In this document: one piece after another, positions 10,301 to 23,600 of the stretch | Layout of the letters: every line of letters begins with the position of its first letter | How positions within the stretch are numbered: the first letter of the stretch is position 1 | NCBI RefSeq assembly: GCF_038502225.1 | Contig: NC_091303.1 | Coordinates: 28,134,635-28,198,634 of the forward strand | Direction: 5' to 3' | DNA length: 64,000 nt | Origin: Cherax quadricarinatus | Lineage: Eukaryota; Arthropoda; Malacostraca; Decapoda; Parastacidae | The notes under the pieces: generated by a model | What the model saw: only the letters and a program-made list of their open reading frames with translations | The model's database searches: none | What the model was told of the DNA's origin: nothing | Program-made: the position numbers and the translations under genes

Positions 10301-12182
10301 AGGACAGTGACCTGACACAGGACAGTGACCTGACACAGGACAGACAGTGACCTGACACATGACGGACAGTGACCTGACACAGGACAGTGACCTGACACAG
10401 GACAGATAGTGACCTGACACAGGACAGTGACCTGACACAGGACAGTGACCTGACACAGGACAGTGACCTGACACAGGACAGACAGTGACCTGACACAGGA
10501 CAGACAGTGACCTGACAGGACAGTGACCTGACACAGGACAGTGACCTGACACAGGACAGACAGTGACCTGACACAGGACAGTGACCTGACACAGGACAGT
10601 GACCTGACACAGGACAGTGACCTGACACAGGACAGTGACCTGACACAGGACGGACAGTGACCTGACACAGGACAGACAGTGACCTGACACAGGACAGACA
10701 GTGACCTGACACAGGACAGTGACCTGACACAGGACAGTGACCTGACACAGGACAGTGACCTGACACAGGACAGTGACCTGACACAGGACAGTGACCTGAC
10801 ACAGGACAGACAGTGACCTGACACAGGACAGTGACCTGACACAGGACAGTGACCTGACACAGGACAGTGACCTGACACAGGACAGTGACCTGACACAGGA
10901 CAGACAGTGACCTGACACAGGACAGACAGTGACCTGACAGGACAGTGACCTGACACAGGACAGTGACCTGACACAGGACAGACAGTGACCTGACACAGGA
11001 CAGTGACCTGACACAGGACAGTGACCTGACACAGGACGGACAGTGACCTGACACAGGACAGTGACCTGACACAGGACAGACAGTGACCTGACACAGGACA
11101 GTGACCTGACACAGGACAGACAGTGACCTGACACAGGACAGACAGTGACCTGACACAGGACAGACAGTGACCTGACACAGGACAGACAGTGACCTGACAC
11201 AGGACAGACAGTGACCTGACACAGGACAGTGACCTGACACAGGACAGACAGTGACCTGACACAGGACAGACAGTGACCTGACACAGGACAGACAGTGACC
11301 TGACAGGACAGTGACCTGACACAGGACAGTGACCTGACACAGGACAGACAGTGACCTGACACAGGACAGTGACCTGACACAGGACAGACAGTGACCTGAC
11401 ACAGGACAGACAGTGACCTGACACAGGACAGACAGTGACCTGACACAGGACAGACAGTGACCTGACACAGGACAGTGACCTGACACAGGACAGTGACCTG
11501 ACACAGGACAGACAGTGACCTGACACAGGACAGACAGTGACCTGACACAGGACAGTGACCTGACACAGGACAGACAGTGACCTGACACAGGACAGACAGT
11601 GACCTGACACAGGACAGACAGTGACCTGACACAGGACAGACAGTGACCTGACACAGGACAGACAGTGACCTGACACAGGACAGACAGTGACCTGACAGGA
11701 CAGTGACCTGACACAGGACAGACAGTGACCTGACACAGGACAGACAGTGACCTGACACAGGACAGACAGTGACCTGACACAGGACAGACAGTGACCTGAC
11801 ACAGGACAGTGACCTGACAGGACAGTGACCTGACACAGGACAGACAGTGACCTGACACAGGACAGACAGTGACCTGACAGGACAGTGACCTGACACAGGA
11901 CAGTGACCTGACACACGACAGACAGTGACCTGACACAGGACAGACAGTGACCTGACACAGGACAGACGGTGACCTGACACAAGACAGACAGTGACCTGAC
12001 ACAGGACAGTGACCTGACACAGGACAGTGACCTGACACAGGACAGACAGTGACCTGACACAGGACAGACAGTGACCTGACACAGGACAGACAGTGACCTG
12101 ACACAGGACAGACAGTGACCTGACACAGGACAGACAGTGACCTGACACAGGACAGACAGTGACCTGACACAGGACAGACAGT
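10301..12182. repeat. 18/22-bp minisatellite
   Basis: About 95 copies of ACAGTGACCTGACACAGG (18 bp) or the same plus ACAG (22 bp), with a rarer 16-bp form lacking AC. The mix of lengths scrambles reading frame, yet no stop codon occurs on the minus strand in any frame. This produces three overlapping apparent ORFs of about 890-920 aa (SCVRSL/VLCQVT/PVSGHC). These are not credible proteins: the same peptides are read in rotated frames. Confidence 0.97.
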
Positions 12183-12331
12183 CTGCCTCACTTTTTATCC
12201 TGTGGAAGAGGAAAAGTGTGCAGATTACTGGCTACTGGTGCTAGCTGCAGGCTCAACAGCCTGGCTGATCAACCAGAGGATAATTCTGGTTACACTTCCA
12301 GTGCTCCCACGTGTTTTATAAGAGTAGAAGA
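12183..12331. other. Short spacer, possible LINE tail remnant
   Basis: This is the only substantial non-tandem sequence in a 21-kb run of arrays. CAGGCTCAACAGCCTGGCTG followed by ATCAACCAG resembles the AACAGCCTGGTTGACCAG part of type I LINE tails, but it is too short to be sure. Confidence 0.4.
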
Positions 12332-13987
12332 GAGTGGTCCAGGTTCAGAGCACTGACCACCTGGTCCAGTGGTCCAGTTTCAGAGCACTGACCACCTGGT
12401 CCAGTGGTCCAGGCTCAGAGCACTGACCACCTGGTCCAGTGGTCCAGGTTCAGAGCACTGACCACCTGGTCCAGTGGTCCAGTTTCAGAGCACTGACCAC
12501 CTGGTCCAGTGGTCCAGGCTCAGAGCACTGACCACCTGGTCCAGTGGTCCAGGTTCAGAGCACTGACCACCTGGTCCAGTGGTCCAGGTTCAGAGCACTG
12601 ACCACCTGGTCCAGTGGTCCAGGCTCAGAGCACTGACCACCTGGTCCAGTGGTCCAGGCTCAGAGCACTGACCACCTGGTCCAGTGGTCCAGGCTCAGAG
12701 CACTGACCACCTGGTCCAGTGGTCCAGGCTCAGATCACTGACCACCTGATCCAGTGGTCCAGGTTCAGAGCACTGACCACCTGGTCCAGTGGTCCAGGTT
12801 CAGAGCACTGACCACCTGGTCCAGTGGTCCAGGTTCAGATCACTGACCACCTGGTCCAGTGGTCCAGGTTCAGAGCACTGACCACCTGGTCCAGTGGTCC
12901 AGGTTCAGAGCACTGACCACCTGGTCCAGTGGTCCAGGTTCAGAGCACTGACCACCTGGTCCAGTGGTCCAGGCTCAGAGCACTGACCACCTGGTCCAGT
13001 GGTCAAGGTTCAGAGCACTGACCACCTGGTCCAGTGGTCCAGGCTCAGAGCACTGACCACCTGGTCCAGTGGTCCAGACTCAGAGCACTGACCACCTGGT
13101 CCAGTGGTCCAGGTTCAGAGCACTGACCACCTGGTCCAGTGGTCCAGGCTCAGAGCACTGACCACCTGGTCCAGTGGTCCAGGCTCAGAGCACTGACCAC
13201 CTGGTCCAGTGGTCCAGGTTCAGAGCACTGACCACCTAGTCCAGTGGTCCAGGTTCAGAGCACTGACCACCTGGTCCAGTGGTCCAGGTTCAGAGCACTG
13301 ACCACCTGGTCCAGTGGTCCAGGTTCAGAGCACTGACCACCTGGTTCAGTGGTCCAGGTTCAGAGCACTGACCACCTGGTCCAGCGGTCCAGGTTCAGAG
13401 CACTGACCACCTGGTCCAGTGGTCCAGGTTCAGAGCACTGACCACCTGGTCCAGTGGTCCAGGTTCAGAGCACTGACCACCTGGTTCAGTGGTCCAGGTT
13501 CAGAGCACTGACCACCTGGTCCAGCGGTCCAGGTTCAGAGCACTGACCATCTGGTCCAGTGGTCAAGGTTCAGAGCACTGACCACCTGGTCCAGTGGTCC
13601 AGGTTCAGAGCACTGACCACCTGGTCCAGTGGTCCAGGTTCAGAGCACTGACCACCTGGTCCAGTGGTCCAGGTTCAGAGCACTGACCACCTGGTCCAGT
13701 GGTCCAGGATCAGAGCACTGACCACCTGGTTCAGTGGTCCAGGTTCAGAGCACTGACCACCTGGTCCAGTGGTCCAGGTTCAGAGCACTGACCACCTGGT
13801 CCAGTGGTCAAGGTTCAGAGCACTGACCACCTGGTCCAGGTTCTGAGCACTGACCACCTGGTCCAGTGGTCCAGGTTCAGAGCACTGACCACCTGGTCCA
13901 GTGGTCAAGGCTCAGAGCACTGACCACCTGGTCCAGTGGTCCAGGTTCAGAGCACTGACCACCTGGTCCAGTGGTCCAGGTTCAGAG
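12332..13987. repeat. 35-bp minisatellite
   Basis: About 47 copies of a 35-bp unit (AGTGGTCCAGGTTCAGAGCA, then CTGACCACCTGGTCC). The main variant site is GGTTCAG/GGCTCAG; rarer ones are GGTTCAGTGG, GCGGTCC, GGTCAAGG and ATCAGATC. One copy near 13840 is shortened. The unit includes ACCTGG and CCAGGT arms about 9 bp apart. It changes abruptly into the 34-bp array within one monomer at about 13987. Confidence 0.97.
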
Positions 13988-16900
13988 CCACACTCCAACA
14001 CCTACCTGCACCTCAGTACTGCCACACGACAACACCTACCTGCACCTCAGTACTGCCACACTACAACACCTACCTGCACCTCAGTACCACCACACCACAA
14101 CACCTACCTGCACCTCAGTACTGCCACACTACAACACCTACCTGCACCTCAGTACTGCCACACGACAACACCTACCTGCACCTCAGTACCACCACACTAC
14201 AACACCTACCTGCACCTCAGTACTGCCACACTACAACACCTACCTGCACCTCAGTACCACCACACCACAACACCTACCTGCACCTCAGTACCACCACACC
14301 ACAACACCTACCTGCACCTCAGTACTGCCACACTCCAACACCTACCTGCACCTCAGTACTGCCACACTACAACACCTACCTGCACCTCAGTACTGCCACA
14401 CTACAACACCTACCTGCACCTCAGTACTGCCACACTACAACACCTACCTGCACCTCAGTACTGCCACACTCCAACACCTACCTGCACCTCAGTACTGCCA
14501 CACTCCAACACCTACCTGCACCTCAGTACCACCACACTACAACACCTACCTGCACCTCAGTACCACCACACTACACCTACCTGCACCTCAGTACCACCAC
14601 ACCACAACACCTACCTGCACCTCAGTACCACCACACCACAACACCTACCTGCACCTCAGTACTGCCACACTCCAACACCTACCTGCACCTCAGTACTGCC
14701 ACACTACAACACCTACCTGCACCTCAGTACCACCACACCACAACACCTACCTGCACCTCAGTACCACCACACTACAACACCTACCTGCACCTCAGTACTG
14801 CCACACTCCAACACCTACCTGCACCTCAGTACTGCCACACGACAACACCTACCTGCACCTCAGTACTGCCACACTACAACACCTACCTGCACCTCAGTAC
14901 CACCACACCACAACACCTACCTGCACCTCAGTACTGCCACACTACAACACCTACCTGCACCTCAGTACCACCACACCACAACACCTACCTGCACCTCAGT
15001 ACCACCACACTACAACACCTACCTGCACCTCAGTACTGCCACACTACAACACCTACCTGCACCTCAGTACCACCACACCACAACACCTACCTGCACCTCA
15101 GTACCACCACACTACAACACCTATCTGCACCTCAGTACCACCACACTACACCTACCTGCACCTCAGTACCACCACACCACAACACCTACCTGCACCTCAG
15201 TACCACCACACCACAACACCTACCTGCACCTCAGTACCACCACACCACAACACCTACCTGCACCTCAGTACTGCCACACTACAACACCTACCTGCACCTC
15301 AGTACCACCACACCACAACACCTACCTGCACCTCAGTACCACCACACTACAACACCTACCTGCACCTCAGTACTGCCACACTACAACACCTACCTGCACC
15401 TCAGTACTGCCACACTACAACACCTACCTGCACCTCAGTACTGCCACACCACAACACCTACCTGCACCTCAGTACTGCCACACTACAACACCTACCTGCA
15501 CCTCAGTACCACCACACCACAACACCTACCTGCACCTCAGTACCACCACACTACAACACCTACCTGCACCTCAGTACTGCCACACTACAACACCTACCTG
15601 CACCTCAGTACTGCCACACTACAACACCTACCTGCACCTCAGTACCACCACACTACAACACCTACCTGCACCTCAGTACCACCACACTACAACACCTACC
15701 TGCACCTCAGTACTGCCACACTACAACACCTACCTGCACCTCAGTACTGCCACACGACAACACCTACCTGCACCTCAGTACTGCCGCACTACAACACCTA
15801 CCTGCACCTCAGTACCACCACACTACAACACCTACCTGCACCTCAGTACCACCACACTACAACACCTACCTGCACCTCAGTACCACCACACTACAACACC
15901 TACCTGCACCTCAGTACTGCCACACTACAACACCTACCTGCACCTCAGTAGTGCCACACTACAACACCTACCTGCACCTCAGTAACGCCACACTACAACA
16001 CCTACCTGCACCTCAGTACTGCCACACTACAACACCTACCTGCACCTCAGTAGTGCCACACTACAACACCTACCTGCACCTCAGTACTGCCACACTACAA
16101 CACCTACCTGCACCTCAGTAATGCCACACTACAACACCTACCTGCACCTCAGTAACGCCACACTACAACACCTACCTGCACCTCAGTACCACCACACCAC
16201 AACACCTACCTGCACCTCAGTAACGCCACACTACAACACCTACCTGCACCTCAGTAACGCCACACTACAACACCTACCTGCACCTCAGTACCACCACACC
16301 ACAACACCTACCTGCACCTCAGTACCACCACACCACAACACCTACCTGCACCTCAGTACCACCACACCACAACACCTACCTGCACCTCAGTAACGCCACA
16401 CTACAACACCTACCTGCACCTCAGTAACGCCACACTACAACACCTACCTGCACCTCAGTACCACCACACCACAACACCTACCTGCACCTCAGTAACGCCA
16501 CACTACAACACCTACCTGCACCTCAGTAACGCCACACTACAACACCTACCTGCACCTCAGTACTGCCACACTACAACACCTACCTGCACCTCAGTACCAC
16601 CACACTACAACACCTACCTGCACCTCAGTACTGCCACACTACAACACCTACCTGCACCTCAGTACTGCCACACTACAACACCTACCTGCACCTCAGTAAC
16701 GCCACACTACAACACCTACCTGCACCTCAGTACTGCCACACTACAACACCTACCTGCACCTCAGTACTGCCACACTACAACACCTACCTGTATTGCCACA
16801 CTACAACACCTACCTGCACCTCAGTACTGCCACACTACAACACCTACCTGCACCTCAGTAACGCCACACTACAACACCTACCTGCACCTCAGTAACGCCA

Positions 16901-17682
16901 CACTACAACACCTACCTGCACCTCAGTACCACCACACCACAACACCTACCTGCACCTCAGTAACGCCACACTACAACACCTACCTGCACCTCAGTACCAC
17001 CACACCACAACACCTACCTGCACCTCAGTAACGCCACACGACAACACCTACCTGCACCTCAGTACCACCACACCACAACACCTACCTGCACCTCAGTAAC
17101 GCCACACTACAACACCTACCTGCACCTCAGTAACGCCACACTACAACACCTACCTGCACCTCAGTACCACCACACCACAACACCTACCTGCACCTCAGTA
17201 ACGCCACACTACAACACCTACCTGCACCTCAGTAACGCCACACTACAACACCAACCTGCACCTCAGTACTGCCACACTACAACACCTACCTGCACCTCAG
17301 TACCACCACACTACAACACCTACCTGCACCTCAGTACTGCCACACTACAACACCTACCTGCACCTCAGTACCACCACACTACAACACCTACCTGCACCTC
17401 AGTACTGCCACACTACAACACCTACCTGCACCTCAGTACTGCCACACTACAACACCTACCTGCACCTCAGTACTCAGTACTGCCACACTACAACACCTAC
17501 CTGCACCTCAGTACTGCCACACTACAACACCTACCTGCACCTCAGTACTGCCACACTACAACACCTACCTGCACCTCAGTACTGCCACACTACAACACCT
17601 ACCTGCACCTCAGTACTGCCACACTACAACACCTACCTGCACCTCAGTACTGCCACACTACAAACACCTACAGTACTGCAAC
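13988..17682. repeat. 34-bp minisatellite A
   Basis: About 108 copies of a 34-bp unit (CAACACCTACCTGCACCTCA plus GTACTGCCACACTA). The variable block is ACTGCC, ACCACC or AACGCC, coupled to CTACAACA or CCACAACA. The AACGCC form is confined to about 15970-17250, where runs of AACGCC, AACGCC, ACCACC recur as roughly 102-bp trimers. From 13901 to about 16100 the plus strand is open in all three frames because 34 is not a multiple of 3 and the unit has no stop word. A degenerate last unit runs into the next array. Confidence 0.97.
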
Positions 17683-17687
17683 ACCTA

Positions 17688-20600
17688 GTGTTGATGATGG
17701 GGAGGGTGTTGATGATGGTGAGGGTGTTGATGATGGTGAGGGTGTTGATGATGGTGAGGGTGTTGATGATGGTGAGGGTGTTGATGATGGGGAGGGTGTT
17801 GATGGGGAGGGTGTTGATGATGGGGAGGGTGAGTGGTGAGGGTGTTGATGATGGGGAGGGTGTTGATGATGGGGAGGGTGTTGATGATGGTGAGGGTGTT
17901 GATGATGGTGAGGGTGTTGATGATGGTGAGGGTGTTGATGATGGTGAGGGTGTTGATGATGGTGAGGGTGTTGATGATGGTGAGGGTGTTGATGATGGGG
18001 AGGGTGTTGATGATGGTGAGGGTGTTGATGATGGTGAGGGTGTTGATGATGGTGAGGGTGTTGATGATGGTGAGGGTGTTGATGATGGTGAGGGTGTTGA
18101 TGATGGTGAGGGTGTTGATGATGGTGAGGGTGTTGATGATGGTGAGGGTGTTGATGATGGTGAGGGTGTTGATGATGGTGAGGGTGTTGATGATGATGTT
18201 GGATGAGGGTGTTGATGATGGTGAGGGTGTTGATGATGGTGAGGGTGTTGATGATGGGGAGGGTGTTGATGATGGTGAGGGTGTTGATGATGGTGAGGGT
18301 GTTGATGATGGTGAGGGTGTTGATGATGAGGGTGTTGATGATGGTGAGGGTGTTGATGATGGGGAGGGTGTTGATGATGGGGAGGGTGTTGATGATGATG
18401 ATGATGGATGATGGGGAGGGTGTTGATGATGAGGGTGGTGAGGGTGTTGATTGAGGGTGTTGATGGTGAGGGTGTTGATGGTGAGGGTGTTGATGATGGG
18501 GAGGGTGTTGATGATGGGGAGGGTGTTGATGATGGGGAGGGTGTTGATGATGGTGAGGGTGTTGATGATGGGGAGGGTGTTGATGATGGGGAGGGTGTTG
18601 ATGATGGGGAGGGTGTTGATGATGGGGAGGGTGTTGATGATGGTGAGGGTGTTGATGATGGGGAGGTTGATGATTGAGGGTGTTGATGATGGGGAGGGTG
18701 TTGATGATGGTGAGGGTGTTGATGATGGGGAGGGTGTTGATGATGGTGAGGGTGTTGATGATGGTGAGGGTGTTGATGATGGGGAGGGTGTTGATGATGG
18801 GGAGGGTGTTGATGATGGTGAGGGTGTTGATGATGGTGAGGGTGTTGATGATGGTGAGGGTGTTGATGATGGTGAGGGTGTTGATGATGAGGGTGTTGGG
18901 AGGGTGTTGATGATGGTGAGGGTGTTGTTGTTGATGGTGAGGGTGTTGATGATGGGGAGGGTGTTGATGATGGTGAGGGTGTTGATGATGGTGAGGGTGT
19001 TGATGATGGTGAGGGTGTTGATGATGTTGATGGGAGGGTGTTGATGATGGTGAGGGTGTTGATGATGGTGATGATGGGGAGGGTGTTGATGATGGTGAGG
19101 GTGTTGATGATGGGGAGGGTGTTGATGATGGGGAGGGTGTTGATGATGGGGAGGGTGTTGATGATGGTGAGGGTGTTGATGATGGGGAGGGTGTTGATGA
19201 TGGTGAGGGTGTTGATGATGGTGAGGGTGTTGATGATGGTGAGGGTGTTGATGATGGGGAGGGTGTTGATGATGGGGAGGGTGTTGATGATGGTGAGGGT
19301 GTTGATGGTGAGGGTGTTGATGATGGTGAGGGTGTTGATGATGGTGAGGGTGTTGATGATGGTGAGGGTGTTGATGATGGTGAGGGTGTTGATGATGGTG
19401 AGGGTGTTGATGAGGGTGTTGATGGTGAGGGTGTTGATGATGGTGAGGGTGTTGATGGTGAGGGTGTTGATGATGGGGAGGGTGTTGATGATCGGGAGGG
19501 TGTTGATGATGGTGAGGGTGTTGATGATCGGGAGGGTGTTGATGATGGTGAGGGTGTTGATGATGGTGAGGGTGTTGATGATCGGGAGGGTGTTGATGAT
19601 GGTGAGGGTGTTGATGATCGGGAGGGTGTTGATGATGGTGAGGGTGTTGATGATGGTGAGGGTGTTGATGATGGTGAGGGTGTTGATGATGGTGAGGGTG
19701 TTGATGGTGAGGGTGTTGATGATGGTGAGGGTGTTGATGATGGTGAGGGTGTTGATGATGGTGAGGGTGTTGATGATGGTGAGGGTGTTGATGATGGGGA
19801 GGGTGTTGATGATGGTGAGGGTGTTGATGATTGATGATGGGGAGGGTGTTGATGATGGTGAGGGTGTGAGGGTGTTGATGATGGTGAGGGTGTTGATGAT
19901 GATGAGGGTGTTGATGATGGTGAGGGTGTTGATGATGGTGAGGTTGATGATGGTGAGGGTGTTGATGATGGTGAGGGTGTTGATGATGGGGAGGGTGTTG
20001 ATGATGGGGAGGGTGTTGATGATGGTGAGGGTGTTGATGATGGTGAGGGTGTTGATGGTGAGGGTGTTGATGATGGGGAGGGTGTTGATGATGGGGAGGG
20101 TGTTGATGATGGGGAGGGTGTTGATGATGGTGAGGGTGTTGATGATGGGGAGGGTGTTGATGATGGGGAGGGTGTTGATGATGGGGAGGGTGTTGATGAT
20201 TGATGATGGGGAGGGTGTTGATGATGGGGAGGGTGTTGATGATGGGGAGGGTGTGATGATGTTGATGATGGTGAGGGTGTTGATGATGGTGAGGGTGTTG
20301 ATGATGGTGAGGGTGTTGATGATGGTGAGGGTGTTGATGATGGGGAGGGTGTTGATGATGGGGAGGGTGTTGATGATGGGGAGGGTGTTGATGATGGTGA
20401 GGGTGTTGATGATGGTGAGGGTGTTGATGATGGGGAGGGTGTTGATGATGGTGAGGGTGTTGATGATGGTGAGGGTGTTGATGATGGTGAGGGTGTTGAT
20501 GATGGTGAGGGTGTTGATGATGGTGAGGGTGTTGATGATGGTGAGGGTGTTGATGATGGGGAGGGTGTTGATGATGGGGAGGGTGTTGATGATGGTGAGG

Positions 20601-23600
20601 GTGTTGATGATGAGGGTGTTGGTGAGGGTGTTGATGATGGTGAGGGTGTTGATGATGGGGAGGGTGTTGATGATGGGGAGGGTGTTGATGATGGGGAGGG
20701 TGTTGATGATGGGGAGGGTGTTGATGATGGGGAGGGTGTTGATGATGGGGAGGGTGTTGATGATGGGGAGGGTGTTGATGGATGATGATGAGGGTGTTGG
20801 TGAGGGTGTTGATGATGGTGAGGGTGTTGATGATGAGGGTGTTGATGATGGGGAGGGTGTTGATGATGGGGAGGGTGTTGATGATGGGGAGGGTGTTGAT
20901 GATGGTGAGGGTGTTGATGATGGGGAGGGTGTTGATGATGTTGAGGGTGTTGATGATGGTGAGGGTGTTGATGATGGTGAGGGTGTTGATGATGGTGAGG
21001 GTGTTGATGATGGGGAGGGTGTTGATGATGGTGAGGGTGTTGATGATGGTGAGGGTGTTGATGGTGAGGGTGTTGATGGTGAGGGTGTTGATGGGGAGGG
21101 TGTTGATGATGGTGAGGGTGTTGATGATGGTGAGGGTGTTGATGATGGTGAGGGTGTTGATGATGGTGAGGGTGTTGATGATGATGGTGAGGGTGTTGAT
21201 GATGGTGAGGGTGTTGATGATCGGGAGGGTGTTGATGATGGTGAGGGTGTTGATGATGGTGAGGGTGTTGATGATGGTGAGGGTGTTGATGATGGTGAGG
21301 GTGTTGATGATGGTGAGGGTGTTGATGATGGGGAGGGTGTTGATGATGGTGAGGGTGTTGATGATGGTGAGGGTGTTGATGATGGTGAGGGTGTTGATGA
21401 TGGTGAGGGTGTTGATGATGGTGAGGGTGTTGATGATGGTGAGGGTGTTGATGATGGTGAGGGTGTTGATGATGGTGAGGGTGTTGATGATGGTGAGGGT
21501 GTTGATGATGGTGAGGGTGTTGATGATGGTGAGGGTGTTGATGATGGTGAGGGTGTTGATGATGGTGAGGGTGTTGATGATGGGGAGGGTGTTGATGATG
21601 GTGAGGGTGTTGATGATGGTGAGGGTGTTGATGATGGTGAGGGTGTTGATGATGGGGAGGGTGTTGATGATGGGGAGGGTGTTGATGATGGTGAGGGTGT
21701 TGATGATGGTGAGGGTGTTGATGATGGTGAGGGTGTTGATGATGGTGAGGGTGTTGATGATGGTGAGGGTGTTGATGATGGTGAGGGTGTTGATGATGGT
21801 GAGGGTGTTGATGATGGTGAGGGTGTTGATGATGGTGAGGGTGTTGATGATGGTGAGGGTGTTGATGATGGGGAGGGTGTTGATGATGGGGAGGGTGTTG
21901 ATGATGGTGAGGGTGTTGATGATGGGGAGGGTGTTGATGATGGTGAGGGTGTTGATGATGGGGAGGGTGTTGATGATGGTGAGGGTGTTGATGATGGGGA
22001 GGGTGTTGATGATGGTGAGGGTGTTGATGAAGGAGAGGGTGTTGATGATGGTGAGGGTGTTGATGATGGTGAGGGTGTTGATGATGGGAGGGTGTTGATG
22101 ATGGTGAGGGTGTTGATGATGGTGAGGGTGTTGATGATGGTGAGGGTGTTGATGATGGTGAGGGTGTTGATGATGGTGAGGGTGTAGATGATGATGGATG
22201 ATGATGGTGAGGGTGTTGATGATGGTGAGGGTGTTGATGATGGTGAGGGTGTTGATGATGGTGAGGGTGTTGATGATGGTGAGGGTGTTGATGATGGTGA
22301 GGGTGTTGATGATGGGGAGGGTGTTGATGATGGTGAGGGTGTTGATGATGGTGAGGGTGTTGATGATGATGATGAGGGTGTTGATGATGGTGAGGGTGTT
22401 GATGATGGTGAGGGTGTTGATGATGGTGAGGGTGTTGGTGAGGGTGTTGATGATGGGGAGGGTGTTGATGATGGTGAGGGTGTTGATGATGGTGAGGGTG
22501 TTGATGATGGTGAGGGTGTTGATGATGGGGAGGGTGTTGATGATGGTGAGGGTGTTGATGATGGGGAGGGTGTTGATGATGGTGAGGGTGTTGATGATGG
22601 TGAGGGTGTTGATGATGGTGAGGGTGTTGATGATGGGGAGGGTGTTGATGGTGAGGGTGTTGATGATGGTGAGGGTGTTGATGATGATGATGGTGAGGGT
22701 GTTGATGATTGAGGGTGTTGATGATGAGGGTGTTGGATGAGGGTGTTGATGATGGTGAGGGTGTTGATGATGGTGAGGGTGTTGATGATGGTGAGGGTGT
22801 TGATGATGGGGAGGGTGTTGATGATGGGGAGGGTGTTGATGATGGTGAGGGTGTTGATGATGGGGAGGGTGTTGATGATGGGGAGGGTGGATGAGGGTGT
22901 TGATGATGGGGAGGGTGTTGATGATGGGGAGGGTGTTGATGATGGGGAGGGTGTTGATGATGGGGAGGGTGTTGATGATGGGGAGGGTGTTGATGATGGG
23001 GAGGGTGTTGATGATGGGGAGGGTGTTGATGATGGGGAGGGTGTTGATGATGGGGAGGGTGTTGATGATGGGGTGTTGATGATGGGGAGGGTGTTGATGA
23101 TGGGGAGGGTGTTGATGATGATGATGGGGAGGGTGTTGATGATAGGGAGGGTGTTGATGATGGGGAGGGTGTGATGATGAGGGTGTTGATGATGGGGAGG
23201 GTGTTAATGATGGGGAGGGTGTTGATGATGGTGATTGTGTTGATGATGGTGAGGGTGTTGATGATGGTGAGGGTGTTGATGATGGGGAGGGTGTTGATGA
23301 TGGGGAGGGTGTTGATGATGGGGAGGGTGTTGATGATGGGGAGGGTGTTGATGATGGGGAGGGTGTTGATGATGGTGAGGGTGTTGATGATGGTGAGGGT
23401 GTTGATGATGGTGAGGGTGTTGATGATGGTGAGGGTGTTGATGATGGTGAGGGTGTTGATGATGGTGAGGGTGTTGATGATGGGGAGGGTGTTGATGATG
23501 GGGAGGGTGTTGATGATGGTGAGGGTGTTGATGTTGATGATGGTGAGGGTGTTGATGATGGTGAGGGTGTTGATGATGGTGAGGGTGTTGATGATGGTGA

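Noticed and set aside
9423..12191. Three overlapping 890-920-aa Cys/Val/Ser-rich minus frames
   Set aside because: All three frames of one strand encode the same rotated peptides from the 18/22/44-bp array; no unique domain, no signal of coding.
13840..13990. ORF starts MVKAQSTDHLVQWSRF / MVQVQS as true N-termini
   Set aside because: They are translations of the 35-bp minisatellite that happen to supply ATG before the 34-bp array.
13901..16121. Three overlapping roughly 700-aa Thr/Pro/His-rich plus frames, mucin-like in composition
   Set aside because: Same cause: a 34-bp monomer without stops read in rotating frames. Composition alone does not make a mucin.
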